Shown one piece after another: positions 1 to 12,335 of a stretch of 64,000 nt of DNA (position 1 is the first letter of the stretch; every line of letters starts with the position of its first letter). A program made the position numbers and the translations under genes. The stretch spans positions 35,532,501 through 35,596,500 of the forward strand of contig NC_068913.1 of NCBI RefSeq assembly GCF_023091745.1, in the 5' to 3' direction. This DNA is from Budorcas taxicolor (Eukaryota > Chordata > Mammalia > Artiodactyla > Bovidae). The notes below the pieces were generated by a model. It was not told the origin of the DNA and did no database searches. It was given only the letters and a program-made list of their open reading frames with translations.

Positions 1-898
1 GACAAGTCTATGTGCTCCTAAACATTGTTCTTGGGACTTTGGAAAAGAAGATATCCTGCATTTTCATTGCCTCATTCAGCTGTGAACCACCAGAGTAATT
101 TTCCAATGGAGTAAGATGCTTTTCCAGACTCCTTGCTAGAAATTTAGGTGGTTTTGGGAAATGAGAGCCATCAAACCTTCCCTGACAGGTCAGTTTTGGT
201 ATTCAGAGGAATACAGGAATGGAAGAACTCTCTCCTCACCTCAGAGACCTATTTGGGCAAATTCTGGGCTGGCTTGCAGATGTGGCTTAAAGAAACCAAT
301 AAGGGTATTATTGTCTGGGCCACTGTAATAACCTGATATTTATGGTGTCATCAGTCAAATTCTGATCATGTGATCTGCAAAGATCTGCAAAGAAGTCTAG
401 ACATGCTTACAATTCTCTTACAGGGTAAAACTTGTGTTCAGTGTATCTATTAACAGATGTAAAGAGAAGCATAGTTAGATAAATTCCTCCAACAATAAAA
501 TAGAAATGGTCTAAATCAACATATTCAAATTACCTGGAATGATTAAATAAGAACAAGGCCATTATCCACCATGCTGGAAAACCTTGAAGGTTTTATTCTC
601 AGTATCTTTACATTAATACAGATGCTTTTGATTTTGTGCTGAGAAAAACAATCTGTTACACATAATGTAACTTTAATATACAACATAGAAACTCATCCTA
701 AGTTAGTTACAACAAGGGCCTACAAAAAACTTCATAGGAAAAAAAGTTATCTAATATTGCCACCATATTTTCTATTAGACTGACCCTGTCACACCCTGTC
801 ACCAGTGCTCAGCTCTGTAAACAACGGGTTATTTCCAGGTTCTAAGGAATCATTAATAATCACTAAAATCAGTCTAAAAAGTTCTAGCACATCACTAT
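1..898. other. 3' flank of GRM3, no gene recognised
   Basis: AT-rich single-copy-looking sequence beyond the probable GRM3 cleavage site. The longest open frame (148-336, 62 codons) has no recognisable motif. A second minus-strand AATAAA lies at 592-597, so a longer 3' UTR isoform could reach into this stretch. I see no young ruminant repeat here. Confidence 0.5.
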
Positions 899-899
899 A

Positions 900-1047
900 T
901 ACTGTACAGTCCTTAAAAATAATTTATTGTACTGTTTCTAAAAAAAGGTACTAGGGGTATTCTTTTGCTGTTTCCACATTCTGGAGCTGCACATGAGCAC
1001 TTTCATCTAATATCCTAAACACACGACAACTGAACTGCAATTCACAA
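900..1047 (-). other. GRM3: GRM3 3' untranslated region (probable)
   Basis: This stretch follows the GRM3 stop codon (1048-1050, minus strand) and contains a minus-strand AATAAA at 923-928, which would place cleavage near position 900-910. The UTR end is inferred only from that hexamer. A further AATAAA at 592-597 leaves room for a longer form. Confidence 0.5.
923..928 (-). terminator. GRM3: candidate polyadenylation signal AATAAA for GRM3
   Basis: TTTATT on the plus strand reads AATAAA on the gene strand, about 120 nt after the GRM3 stop codon. It is the first canonical hexamer I see after the stop. Transcript 3' ends would be needed to choose between it and the one at 592-597. Confidence 0.5.
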
Positions 1048-1121
1048 TCACAGAGATGAGGTGGTGGAGTCGAGGACTTCCCGGCCGTTGCACACCGTTG
1101 GCATGTATGTGCTGGCAGAGG
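1048..1121 (-). CDS. GRM3: GRM3 exon 6, coding part (receptor C-terminus)
   Basis: Last coding exon of metabotropic glutamate receptor 3, a class C G-protein-coupled receptor that couples to Gi/o at neuronal and glial membranes. The acceptor is a pyrimidine tract ending GTTTTCCAG just before 1121. The first two bases (CC) complete the serine codon started by the final T of exon 5. The frame then gives 23 more residues, including STYMPTVCNGREV and the terminal STTSSL, and stops with TGA at 1048-1050. The end -SSL fits a class I PDZ-binding pattern, a known property of group II mGluR tails. From memory the human protein has V where M stands in STYMPTV. At 74 nt it is too short to be found as an open frame, but the splice phase and the C-terminal match make the call firm. 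Confidence 0.95.
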
Positions 1122-2172
1122 CTGGAAAACAGAGCAGGACAGAAAATTCTGCATTAGTCAAGGGGGCCATAGAGCTACTGGCACGGGTAATCCTAGATAC
1201 TAGTTAAAATTAAGTGGGAAACTCCTTTTAACTTGGCTTTAGAAAATGCTAGGTGATTTAATGCTGCAGCAGGTCAAGTTTCAAAATGTGCTCTGCACAA
1301 AATTAGTGTGTATCCCAGATCTTACCTCCACTAATGTCATACCTCTTGGAAAGAGTTGATAAGCATAATCACTGTTGAAAGAAGTCACTTGTGGGTTAAA
1401 ATTAACTTCGGTAATTTCCAAACTGGTTAAAATACAGTGCGTAAAATTGAATACTCATGGCAATTTACTTAGATTGTTAAATTAATTACTATTTTCAATA
1501 CCTTTATTAATTTTGTTCTCTATGGACAGGATGACTCTGTAGACCCAAGAGTCATCTGTGAACCCACTGCCTTTGAGAATAGTTTCACGTGTTTTCATTC
1601 TTCAAGTGGATAACTTCAGTGATAATTCTAGTGAGAGCTGAGTTGTAAGAACTCCAATTTCATAACAGTTTGCAGAAAGAAAGGCATTTCAAAGGGATGA
1701 TGCTCTCATTAGTGACAACAGTGATGACTATGTCAGGGTGTGAGTATAATATGGATACAAATATTCATTCTTTTTATGGGTCATTTTCCTAGATGAAATT
1801 CCTAGCTGAACTTGTTTTGAACATTTTTTTTGTGAGAAATATAAAGACAGCCAAGTTATATTTATGTCTCCCTGAAAGATTTTTCCTTTTACCAAATGAG
1901 AACAAAAGCAATACCCCCCATCCTCCATGGGATGAAACAACATGGCCAAGAGGATCAGTTAGCAATGGCCTCACATTACCTTTTGGAACTGCTGACATCC
2001 TGTCCTTGGTCTGTCCATCTGGCGTGCTCTGACCTACAGGAGCTGATCTCCTTGGCTACCTGACCACAGCCCAGGTCAAGCTGCCCAGTCAGCTGTCCCA
2101 TTCTTTAAAGACATAGCTCTCTCAGTTAATAATCAAATAAACTAACTTCATGCTAGAGTGTTCATGTTCACT

Positions 2173-2335
2173 GCTGCTGCTGCTGCTGCTAAGTCGCTTC
2201 AGTTCAGTTCCGTTCAGTTCAGTCGCTCAGTCGTGTCCGACTCTGTGCGACCCCATAGACGACAGCCCAACAGGCTCACCCGTCCCTGGGATTCTCCAGG
2301 CAAGAACACTGGAGTGGGCTGCCAATTCCTTCTCC
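2173..2335 (-). mobile_element. Bov-A type SINE (tRNA-derived), with target duplication
   Basis: Antisense copy that starts with a (CTG)n run (AGC repeats on the element strand) and carries the common GTGTCCGACTCTGTGCGACC and CTCCAGGCAAGAACACTGGA boxes. An 11-bp direct repeat, tcatgttcact, flanks it at 2162-2172 and 2336-2346. A duplicated TTCAG-rich stretch near 2198-2224 lengthens the copy. Confidence 0.85.
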
Positions 2336-3559
2336 TCATGTTCACTATCATAGTGGAAATATTCTTGCCACATGAAACTGCATTTTTCATAGGAATGCCT
2401 TTAAACGTGAAGAAGAAGCTAATTGTGAAATTTGCTACTATGTGGCATTCAGTGTGGGAACATTCACCATAGTTGGAGCACTAGAAGTCTTTCAGCAAAC
2501 ACCCTGCTAGGGAAACTCCAGCCTCTCAATTCTGTGCTATTTGTCTTGGTGTGTGAGAAAATAAGAAAGTCAAGTCTGTGTGGCTGCCTAAGGTTACAGA
2601 GGAGTCATGTGATGTGCTAACTCTTTTGGAGATTCTTCCCTTTTATCATTTTTAGAATGAGGCTCACTTTTCTTTACCATGTGATCCCACTAGAAGCTAC
2701 AATATCCCGGGGGACAGGGATGGCATAATCTACATTTCCTGGAACTTCCATGGTGAAGACACAGTGTGTACCAGATAAATATTTAATGGAAAGTGATACA
2801 TGATAATAATTAAAAATATGACGGCATTAATTTATTCTTTGCAAAGCTTCTTCATATACTTTATCTGATTCTTGCTTCATCAAAGCTAGGTAAGGCAAGA
2901 GAAAGAACAAGGTGAAATGAAGTTCAAATCACGGTTCACTGGAAACCCAGGGGAGTGCTCCTGGCCACTCAGTGTGCACTTTCTCTCCAGCATCCTTGTG
3001 TTCACCTGTCTACTTGGCATCTCCATGTGGCTGTTTAATAGACATTTCAGAATCAAGTGGCCAAAACATAATTTTGATTTCTTGACCTGTCCCTGTTTAG
3101 TCTTCCTTTTCTCAGTGAACAGTCTCACTATCTGGCCAGTTATCCAAACCAGAAGTCTTAACATTTACACTTCCTCCCTTTTTTCTCTCTCCTCCCATGT
3201 CAAACCTATCCTCAGGTCCCATCAACTGTGTCTCTACCTCCAGCTACTTGTCTGTTTGCATCCAGTGCCCTGGGCCAGGCCAGCACTCTCTCTCTCTCTT
3301 GGCTACTGTAACAGCTGCACCACTGGGCTATCTGTGTCCGTCCTTGCTACCCTGCAGTGCTTTTCTCTACAGCAGCCAGCGTATTTGTAAATGTAAGTCA
3401 CCTATGTACACACCTCCCGTGGCGCCTCTGTGCTCTCCTAACTCAGGTTTATAAATCTCAGCACGATTTAGACACTGCTTAGCTTTCTGAGTTCACCTAA
3501 TTCTCTCCTCCTCCAACCCCCATCCCCTTTGGATTTTGTTCTCTAATACAGAATATGTT

Positions 3560-3905
3560 TCTCAATTTCTGGCCTTTTAAAATAGCTGTTGCTTCTACCA
3601 GGAATATTATTTCCTCTCTTAATCACATATCTGGCTGCTTCTTGTCAGCCACATGTGAAATGTCACCCTCTGGAAAAAGGCCATCCAGCCATCTAGTCTA
3701 AAGTAACCAACCAGTTACTCTCTGTCATGTTACCCAGTCTTAAAACTGACTTTTTCCCTTGCCTTTTTTTTCCCCTTAGCATCTTAAGTCTTACACTCTT
3801 GACTAGGAAGTATGCTGGGGCTCTGTTTGTCTTTTTCATTATTTTATTCATCTTGCTGATCATGGAACAGACACTGTATAAATACTTTTTTGAATGATTG
3901 TATGA
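3560..3905 (+). repeat. old LINE L2-like 3' segment
   Basis: The order of phrases resembles the 3' end of mammalian L2: a C/T-rich 'tgaaatgtcaccctct' section, a middle section rich in 'ttattttattcat', and an end near 'tatgaatg'. It is diverged and was recognised by eye only. Confidence 0.45.
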
Positions 3906-5264
3906 ATGGTTGCCTTTCAAAAAATGGTGGAGCCAATGGAAATTTCAACAGGGGAAATAATTTATTATCCTGAAGAAATGACAGCAAATGTGAGGCTTGT
4001 GAGTGGCCTTATTTTGGAACGAGCTGGCCTTTCTCCTTCTCAAGTCGCACAGTGGCATCAACTGTGCTTGCAGAAAACTGGCTGGGCTGTGAGCATCCCA
4101 TGGCAGTACTGCCTTTGACATTTTGACTAAGCTCTTCATCTTTTCCAGGATCAAGTTTTATTATTTCTGTGAAGGATTTTCATTTTCAGACATTGAAAAG
4201 GAATGATGTGTCATGGGGGTACGTCTAGCATAACCAGGGATTAGTGTGTTAGTGCTCCTTGCTGTCCACCTTGAACTCGTCTAATCCCCTCTACCTGCAT
4301 TTCTAAAGATGGTATCAGAAACCTACTCCAATGTTGCCCATACTATTGCGGAATTTGATGAATGCTTTCTTAAGTGTGCACTTATGATCTGCTTGCTCAC
4401 TGCATTCTAATTTCTTAAAAATCATGTATATTTTGACCACGTAGGTAAGAAGTACATGGGCTGCAAAGGCAGGCACATGGAAAATTCTCAAACTATCAGT
4501 GTCACATAATCTGCCAAACACCATGTGAACGTCATCATGGAACGTTACGGAGTAACCTGAAATTATCTATCTGCTTCATAGGGACTTTAAAGGGGACACC
4601 CTATGATAGAATGTCTAAACTATTTGAGAGGAAGTAGTGCAAATTCAAGGTCTTCTTACAAGGAATAACAACAGCAAAAAACCCACAAAACACTGCAGTT
4701 TTATTTTTTTTTCCGAAACACTTTCTAGTGTATAAAAGGGGATTGTAACTTGTATTTTTCTGCTTTTCTTTTACTGTTTCATCTGTAGCTTTTGTCAGTG
4801 CATTTTTTATTATGTAAAAGATATTCTCATTTTTGTACGTGCTGCTGAATATAGCAGAAGAAATGACTGTTTGATGAGTTTACCATCACAATTACTTTTC
4901 CTTTCATAAATATTTTACACATGCCTCCTGGATGAGTCCGTCTGTTATTCCCCAAGGTAGTAAAATACGTGGAAGGGGAAAGTACTGTCATTTTCTTGTG
5001 TGTGTGTTTAGGATGAGCTTTTCTATGGTTCTAATGAAATTTTCACAAGATTTTTAATGGCATAATAAGTTCAGCCTATTTTATTAAGTGCAGTTAGGCA
5101 GATTTCTGCAATTGTCTTTTCTGTCAGAAATAAGTATGCAGGCTTATTCTTGGCTTTCCGGGGAGTGGGGGTGAGTAGCAGCTGCTACTCTAGGTTAACA
5201 TGGTACTTTTTGCTATTTAAAGTGAAAACTGAAGAAAGCTGAAAAAGACCTAATAAGTTCCACA

Positions 5265-5314
5265 GCTGACCACAGAAGGACCATTCACGTCCATCAGAAG
5301 GCATGTTTTGCTTC
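5265..5314 (+). repeat. 50-bp dispersed duplicate, copy 1
   Basis: Matches 6386-6435 in the same orientation at 47 of 50 positions by my count, while the flanks are unrelated. No known repeat family was recognised. Confidence 0.7.
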
Positions 5315-6385
5315 ACAAATGTTGGTGAAGCCTTAGAGATCAATGCAGCCAAGTGGCAGCTTTGTCTAGCACCATGAAATCCATTTTTCTTGTACCAGGA
5401 ATGCAGGGACTGGCCAGGCTTTGGAGAAAATGACCCAGTTTTTCTGAGTAACTGGGCTCTCAATCAATGCTAAACATATTTATTCAATAGATTCTTATGG
5501 ATGCCAAGTCTGTTAGTCAGTTCAATGGCTGAGACTTGATTCCCGAGAATCAGTGTGTTACTCTGTGTAATAAATACATCAGACTTAGAAAAAAAAATAA
5601 ACATTTAAATAGAACAGACATTCCAGTCTGTTTCCATCTGTTCCATTTCCTTGCTCCCAGTGACCCCAAATAATTTCTCCCAGTGTATCTGCTTGTTTAG
5701 AGATTTTACTGCTATGGTCAAGGAATACAATTTCCATCCACTATCTGTTGCCTTGTCCTCCTGCTTTGTTATTGGGCCTGTTTTTGTTTTACTCTTCACC
5801 TTAATTTACTTGTGCTAGGGCCCCTTGGTCCCATTTCAAAAGAAGTGCATGTGTTGATAATGTTGTCTGGGCAGATGTGACACTGCTAGCCAACCGTTTG
5901 GTAGCCTTGCTATGCTGAGATTTCTCAGTAGGAGACAGAATCCATTATTAATAATTTAACTTTCCCTTTACGACCAAAATGTCTTCAACTGTTACCAGTA
6001 GTTTGAAGAGGAAATTATTTTCTATAAACTCAAGAGTTAGTTTCTAAATGTGGAGTTAGAACTTAAGAAAGCAAAGATTGCTTCATTTAGTGATTCATTT
6101 CTTATGAGACAAGATTCATGGAAAGAGAAAATAGAACCCATGATACAACTTAATTACCTTATCAACAGAAATTCCACTTGATCTTCAACTTAATACCTCA
6201 GTCCATTTTGCCACATAATGCTGTTGTGTTTTCTTTCCAATTATGTTCCTTTATCTTCTCTTCCCTCCCCCAAGAAATACCAAAGTTGGATGCACAATAA
6301 TCTCTAAATAAAAATACTCAAGAAGTTTTTGTACTGTTCTACTTATTTTTTGTTCTTCTCCCCTCTTCTTAGTTGCTAAACAGTT

Positions 6386-6435
6386 GCTGACCACAGAAGG
6401 ACTATTCACGTCCATCAAAAGGGATGTTTTGCTTC
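6386..6435 (+). repeat. 50-bp dispersed duplicate, copy 2
   Basis: Partner of 5265-5314. It begins gctgaccacagaaggac and ends tgttttgcttc. It lies about 1.1 kb from copy 1, in direct orientation. Confidence 0.7.
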
Positions 6436-6799
6436 TGTTTTTCCTCTTTTCTATCCAAATGTGTTCTCAGGCTAGGATCAGAAACTCATTTACAACAATT
6501 AATTCAAACAACGAATAGGAGCTGTAAATGCTACTACATCTAGGGATCCAAATCGAAAGCTGAAAGTGTTAAACTCTATTAAAATAATGGCAGGTATTAG
6601 TCCTTCTTTCTTGGGAAGCTGATCCTGATAGCCTCGTCTTCCAGTTACCCCCAGCATCTGCACACTGTATTGTCTTCCATCACTACCACCCTGATTTAAA
6701 TCATCATCTGGGCTAGGCAGCAGCCTGCTAAATGAGGTAGGTCTCTGCCTGCTCCCTGCCTTATATTCTGCCCACACAGATAAAACAATGCTTTACAAG

Positions 6800-7285
6800 T
6801 TGGGTCTTGCTGCTTCTGATGAAACCCTTTGAGTGTTTCCCAGTTCTTTCAGTAGAAAAGTAAAAGTCCTTACAATACCTCCAGAATCCTAAAGGATCTG
6901 CTCCATCTTTGTCCTCATCTCCTCTCCCTTTCACCACTTACCTATAGGCTCATTGCCTCTTTGACCCTTTGCACGTGCTGTTTCCCATGTGTGGAATGTT
7001 GTTTCCCCAGATGTCAGCATAACTCCCTTCTTTCATTTCCTTCATGACTCTGCTCAGCGTCACCTTATCACTTTCTCCCATTTTATAAAAATAGTAACAC
7101 ATTCTATTCCCCATCTGCCTCATTTGCCTGTGTTTCCTATTATTTTCTACACGTTGCTTATCAACAAACACCTGAGTTATTATGGAGTATTGGTTTCTCT
7201 GTGCCCCACCTTGCTTGATGAGAATGCAAGCATCATGAGTATACAGTTTGTCCATTTCATCCATGAGCACAGTGCCTAGAGCTGA
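6800..7285 (+). repeat. old LINE L2-like 3' segment
   Basis: The segment has the typical L2 tail order: a 'cctttgcacgtgctgtttcc' section, then 'tgactctgctcagcgtcacctta', then a stretch ending 'gagcacagtgcctagagctg'. Diverged; assigned by eye. Confidence 0.5.
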
Positions 7286-8080
7286 GCTTGGACACAAAAT
7301 TTCTTTAATCAAAGTGTGTATTATCCATCAAATCGGTCACATTTACTTGGTTAGTGTTTCCTTTCCCAAAGCCTTTGCAATTACTCCAGGTGAGGTAGAA
7401 ATGTTAAAATTTTTTTTTCCATATGAGTAGGCGTTTTCCTGCTGCAGGCATACAGATATCTCCATTTATGGATGTTCTCTAGAGAATTTCACTTAAAATG
7501 TAAAAGAAGTAGATGAAATAGGATATAATAAATTGATGTTAGACCCTTTGCTTTGTTTTAAGGTACTGATCATCTGAGATCAATGTATGGACAGTATTTG
7601 ATTAAATACATATTTTCTTTTTTATTGACATATATGCATAGTTCTGAACATGGTACCCTGTTCTTAAAGGCGTTAATAAATTTGGGGTTACATGGAAATG
7701 CATATGACTATAAGCATCTCTGATACAATGCTAAACTCTCTAGGAACTTTCTTTGAACTCCTGTGTTTATGTTCCATTCTAATATACAATACAGAAGAGA
7801 AACTATACAACATAATTTAATTCAAGAAAGTGAGGCTTTTAAAAAACTATGTTAATGGGAGAAATTATATCTCTGACATAGACAATTAGAGAGGGTCACC
7901 ATTAACTATATTCCTTTGTCTTCATCAAATCACGTTTTCAAAGAAACTTTGTGGGTAGCCCTTTTGGAATACGTCACCTTGTCTGTGTGCAGCCAGGGTG
8001 TGGGGGTCACAGGGCTTTCAGAGAGACATGATTTATGGTGCTGAACTCCTTGCTATGGGTTTTTGAGAGGAACGCAAGTC

Positions 8081-8187
8081 TGCACCCATGCTGCTAGAAC
8101 AAGATGACGTCATGTGCCGTGCTTAAGAGAAAGCTTTGAACTGAAAAAAAAGAAATCACTGAATTTGCAGATGCTAAGATTTTCTCA
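8081..8187 (+). repeat. unclassified local repeat, copy 1
   Basis: Shares about 105 bp with 9827-9935 in direct orientation, including ctagaacaaga and gaatttgcagat...taagatt, with gaps between the shared blocks. It does not match any family I recognise. Confidence 0.45.
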
Positions 8188-9182
8188 CTGTCAGAATGGT
8201 CTCTGAGATGACTTCTGTAACTGAACTGAGGTAGAAACTCCAGAGAGTCCAGAGGAGCCACAGAGAAGCTTTTGAGAGTTTTATCTATGACTTCATTTAT
8301 CAAATTCCATCAAGTACCTAATAGATGGGGCTTTGGTTTTCTCATCTACAAATGTGTTTGTTAGAATAAATGGTCCATATCATCCCTTGCAGCTCCAGTC
8401 TCTGTATTAGAGGAGGTGGGCTATAGTTACTTGGGGAAAACCTAGGAAAATAGTAGTAGTAAAGAGAAAATGATTTAAAGGCTGTGTAAAAGTGATTGTG
8501 AGACAAGTAGATGGAAATGTCAAATAAAAGGAGAAGTATTAAACATCAGTTCCCTGATGTATATGGGGTTACCTATTATAGCTGGAGACTACCCTTCCTT
8601 CCTCAATGAGGGAGAAAAATCCAATAGAAAGTGGTTTTCAGGAGTGCTGTGGACTTGGCTTTCTTAAGGGAAAATGGATTGACATCTATCTGATTTGGAT
8701 GCACTAGGTGTATTCTGCCTGAAGCAAATGGCTTAACTTGCTGAAAACTTTAAGCTCTTCCTACATTGGTCAGAGAGGATTTATGTTTATAATATACTTA
8801 TGCCTGTGGCAAAGAAGACCGTCACTTCAGTGTGGGTTGCTAAATAACTGCCTAATTTTCTGGCCAGTCGTCATGAGACTCCCTGAACTGTAAAGTGCAG
8901 GTATGTTATACTGTTTTTCTGAACTATCAGTGTAGAGAAGAAGCTTGGTATTATGTGCTTTATTTTCTTTTATAAAGTGCTATTCAGAGTTGAACAGTGG
9001 CTTGCCCCAGCCAACTGGGGTATCTTCAAAGCTTGACCACTGATAAGTACAAAATCTGGCCCTCATGCAGTTACTTTCTGTTGGTATCGATCCATGGCAC
9101 ATTATGCTGTGATGCTAGAAGACTGTTCTCTTTACCATTTTATTTTATTAAAAGATTTTTCCTTGATGTGGGCCATTTTTTT

Positions 9183-9341
9183 AAAAGTCTTTATTGAATT
9201 TGTTACAATATCACTTTTGTTTTGATTTTGTTTTTTTGGCCCTGAGGCATACGGGATATTAGCTCCCAAACCCGGGATTGAACTTGCACCCTCTGCCTTG
9301 GAAGGTGAAGTCTTAACCACCGGACTGCTAGGGAAGTCCCT
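9183..9341 (-). mobile_element. CHR-type cetartiodactyl SINE
   Basis: Antisense tRNA-derived SINE, with a T-rich tail at the left and the typical 'cgggattgaacttgcaccctc' and 'ccaccggactgctaggga' boxes at the right. These are the reversed B-box and tRNA-like head of CHR-1/CHR-2 elements shared by ruminants and whales. It is older than the Bov-tA copies. Confidence 0.65.
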
Positions 9342-9826
9342 CCCTTTATCTTTTTAGACTACTGCTTTCTTTTTATAATGTGCAAATTCTTAGTAATAAT
9401 GAATAATTCTATTAATTGAGCTGTTCACACATTACCACCTAAACAAGTTACTTTCTGAATAAAGTTTTGGCAGAAAAAAAATCAATCTCCATATGCCCAT
9501 GGCTCTTCTGGGACCCAAATCTGGGCATCATTAGTTAGCAGGAGCCTCTTGGCTGATCTTAATGATAATGACATACATACGTTTGAATGATCACCATGAG
9601 CAAGAGAACTACACATCCCCGTAGGACCATGTCTGGGTACATAATAGCTCTGAAGACCATTGGGCACACTCCATTTCTCTCTTCTCCCCTCAGTCTATGC
9701 TGATGCAAACTCATATTAGTGTCAACAATATTCTAACCTGCACAGGCCCTATAGGATTTTATGGTGTGAAACCTCACATATTCACCCAGCTTGTCTCACT
9801 CAGAATGATGCCATTCCCTTACACTG

Positions 9827-9935
9827 TACACCCACGCTGGTAGAACAAGACGCTGCCAGGTGAGATGGGAAAGGGAAGGCTTTTATTTTTAAAAAATCAT
9901 TAAATTTGCAGATATTAAGATTCTTAGCATACGTT
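9827..9935 (+). repeat. unclassified local repeat, copy 2
   Basis: Partner of 8081-8187. Similarity is about 70% by eye across blocks that include cacccacgctggtagaacaaga and aaatttgcagatattaagatt. Confidence 0.45.
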
Positions 9936-10424
9936 CTTGATTGTCTTACTTTGGGGATCAGCTCTGGGAAGATCCTTTGCTTCTAAAGCTGATCAAAACA
10001 AAGAATTACCTCTTTTTTTTTTTTTTTTCTCTCTTCCAAATATGAAGGCTGTTTGCGTATGTGTGTGGGTGTGGGAACAGCATTACAAGTATGAGTTTAG
10101 GATATCAGGGTCTCTGAGTTCTAGTGCTATCAGATGTCTATTCCCACCTTCACCTTTAGTAAATGTTTTTTTTTTTTTTTTTGAGGGGCCGGATGCTTCT
10201 ATAACAGAAATACCTTCCCTTGAGTGTTCTGAGGGTGGTGGGGAAATAATTGTGCTGAGATGTAGCTCTTGGCATCACGAAGCAAAGGACAGGACTTCAA
10301 AACCGCTCTCCTTCTCTGAACCCAGGGCCTCCTTCCTCTTTGAGAGTCATATAAGTGATGCTCCCTGCTCTTCACTGATCGCAGTGGGTGAAGTAGACAG
10401 GTTGCCTTCAGCCAAGGTCCTCAA

Positions 10425-10560
10425 AATGTTTTCCTTGCACCATTTCTATTGAACCAGCTGGAGTATCTGTTATGGACCAGATTTCTGGCCTTTACCAAGA
10501 ATCCATGATACAACGGGTCTGGAGACAGGATCTGAGAATTTCCATTTCAAACATTTTTTT
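10425..10560. repeat. MER5-like DNA transposon relic
   Basis: The order of motifs recalls hAT-Charlie MER5 elements: 'gtcctcaaaatgt' near the start and 'tctgagaatttccattt' near the end. Diverged and assigned by eye. Confidence 0.35.
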
Positions 10561-10999
10561 TTTAATACATAAATATTGGGAACACTTAGCCTATGGGCAC
10601 ATTTAGTGGAAAAAAGTTACTGTTTCCTTTATTTTTATTATTCTGTATATAGTTAATCAGATGCAACTAAAATTGTTCTCTCTTATATACAGTAATATGT
10701 GAACATTTCTCAGGTTGTGGATTTTCCAGGATGTCCTTAAACCATGTTGTTTCTTCCATGCCTGCTTCTGAGTTTGGCCATTCTTTTGTATATTTTTGGA
10801 ACAACTGCCCAGCTTTTAAAACCCAATAACTGATACTCTTTCTACTAGCAACCACCTTAGTTGCTGTCAGGGAGCTCACTTACACTCGAAAGTAGAGGGA
10901 TGTGGTATCTCTGCTATTCTCTTGCCAGAGAATTAACTGGGAGTTAATGTGGCTGTACCTTTCAGTCAAGGTGAGTTCTAGGTATTGCGGGTGTCATGT

Positions 11000-11400
11000 C
11001 ACTTAATCTCCGCTAAGAGTGCAGTACTGGATGGATTTAGGATTTGGAGAGGGTGGCATGATGGAAATGGCCACACATTCTCTGAGAAGTGGGGACTTCA
11101 TCCCTCCCCTTGAATTAGCGTAGGGTCTGTCATGCTCTCCAGGTCCCACATGGAGATGCGTTCCACCAAGCTGCCATATGAGGGAGTGAACCACTGTGTT
11201 CTCTCCAGATTAGCTCAGTCTCAGCCAACAGCACAGAAGGACCCCAGTAAAGCCCTCGTAGGGGAGCCAGACTGCTCAGTCCAGCCCCGCCTGAATTCCT
11301 GACCCACAAAACCAAGAGACATAATGAAAGTGCTTTCTTTTAAACCACTAAATTTTGGGGGAAGTTTGTTATGTGGGAATAGATAACTAAATGTGTCTCT
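11000..11400 (+). repeat. old LTR-like relic (MLT/MST style)
   Basis: The right part, with 'ctgaattcctgacccaca', 'taaaccactaaattttggg' and 'gttatgtgggaatagataac', resembles the 3' part of an old mammalian LTR-type repeat. The family is uncertain. Confidence 0.35.
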
Positions 11401-11679
11401 GTGGGGGTAACTTTGTGGCTATACCAGCTGACTCTCATCCATACATGAGGTTTTCGTTTTTACCTCTGAAGGAAGTAAGTCAGAAAGTCAGCAGCAATAT
11501 TGGGAGCAATAACCCAATGGAATGCTTGCAAACACTCACCAGAAGAATATAAATTATGTACAACTTAAGAAAAACATATGCTTTACTTAATGAATTCAGA
11601 ACAGTTTAAAGATTTTTCTTGATTACTTAAAAAACACACTTCCCGGTATTTAGGAGTGAAATGAATATTAACTGAATTG

Positions 11680-11800
11680 AATCTATAATGGAGGAAACAG
11701 GCACTGAGATGTTAAACCAATTGCTCAAATTTTCACCATAGTGAGTCAGTAGCAGGTTTATACTTATAACTAGATTCCATAGATCAATGGCTTTCAAATT
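11680..11800 (-). repeat. MIR-like SINE relic
   Basis: Antisense MIR-like order: 'gaggaaacaggcactgagatgt', then 'gtgagtcagtagcaggttt'. Heavily diverged. Confidence 0.35.
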
Positions 11801-12039
11801 TCTCTGATGGAAATTCATAGAAAGAAATGTTTTACCTGAACCTGGTATCCATATATAAACTTGAGCAAACTTCACGAAATGCTATTTACCCTATTACATG
11901 TGATGCACTCTAAGATACTTTATATTTTCTTTTAAAAAAATGCTGGTCAAAGCTACTAAATCAATTTCATGACTCATTCATGGATTACACTCTATAGCAT
12001 GAAAAACAATGCCCTAGACATTCAGCTTCCTGGGACCAG

Positions 12040-12300
12040 GGATTCTATCCTATTCATTGTGTACAACAGGCACTTAGAAATTTCTGGTGCATAGAAGGCA
12101 TTCAAGCATTTAATGATTGAATGGATTTCATGGCAATGGTTCCAATGTATTAAAATGGGAAGGATACTAATCACAAATCAGAAAATCCATTGTCAATACT
12201 TGAATCCTTGTGTATCCTTGAGAAGTAACGTCTCTTATTTTCTTGCTATAAAATAGAACTCATGATATCCAGTATTCATGGGATAAAATGAGCCCACAAA
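12040..12300 (+). repeat. L2 tail followed by MIR-like relic
   Basis: 12050-12130 resembles an L2 3' end ('aacaggcacttagaaatt...gcattcaagcatttaatgattgaatgga'). 12185-12300 has the MIR core order 'ccttgagaagtaacgtctctt' and 'ataaaatgagc'. Both are old. Confidence 0.35.
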
Positions 12301-12335
12301 TATAAACTTATTGTGAGTAAAAGATAAAGAATTAT

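Noticed and set aside
2171..2190. (CTG)n run as a possible disease-type triplet repeat
   Set aside because: It is the normal (AGC)n end of a Bov-A SINE in antisense. Similar runs end the copies at 37595-37710, 43297-43569 and 44548-44707.
2917..3390. 157-codon plus-strand open frame
   Set aside because: Rich in Leu, Ser and Cys from C/T-rich sequence next to an L2-like relic. No domain recognised.
9937..10452. 171-codon plus-strand open frame
   Set aside because: It crosses two poly-T runs (phenylalanine stretches), has no domain, and overlaps an old repeat. It looks like chance.
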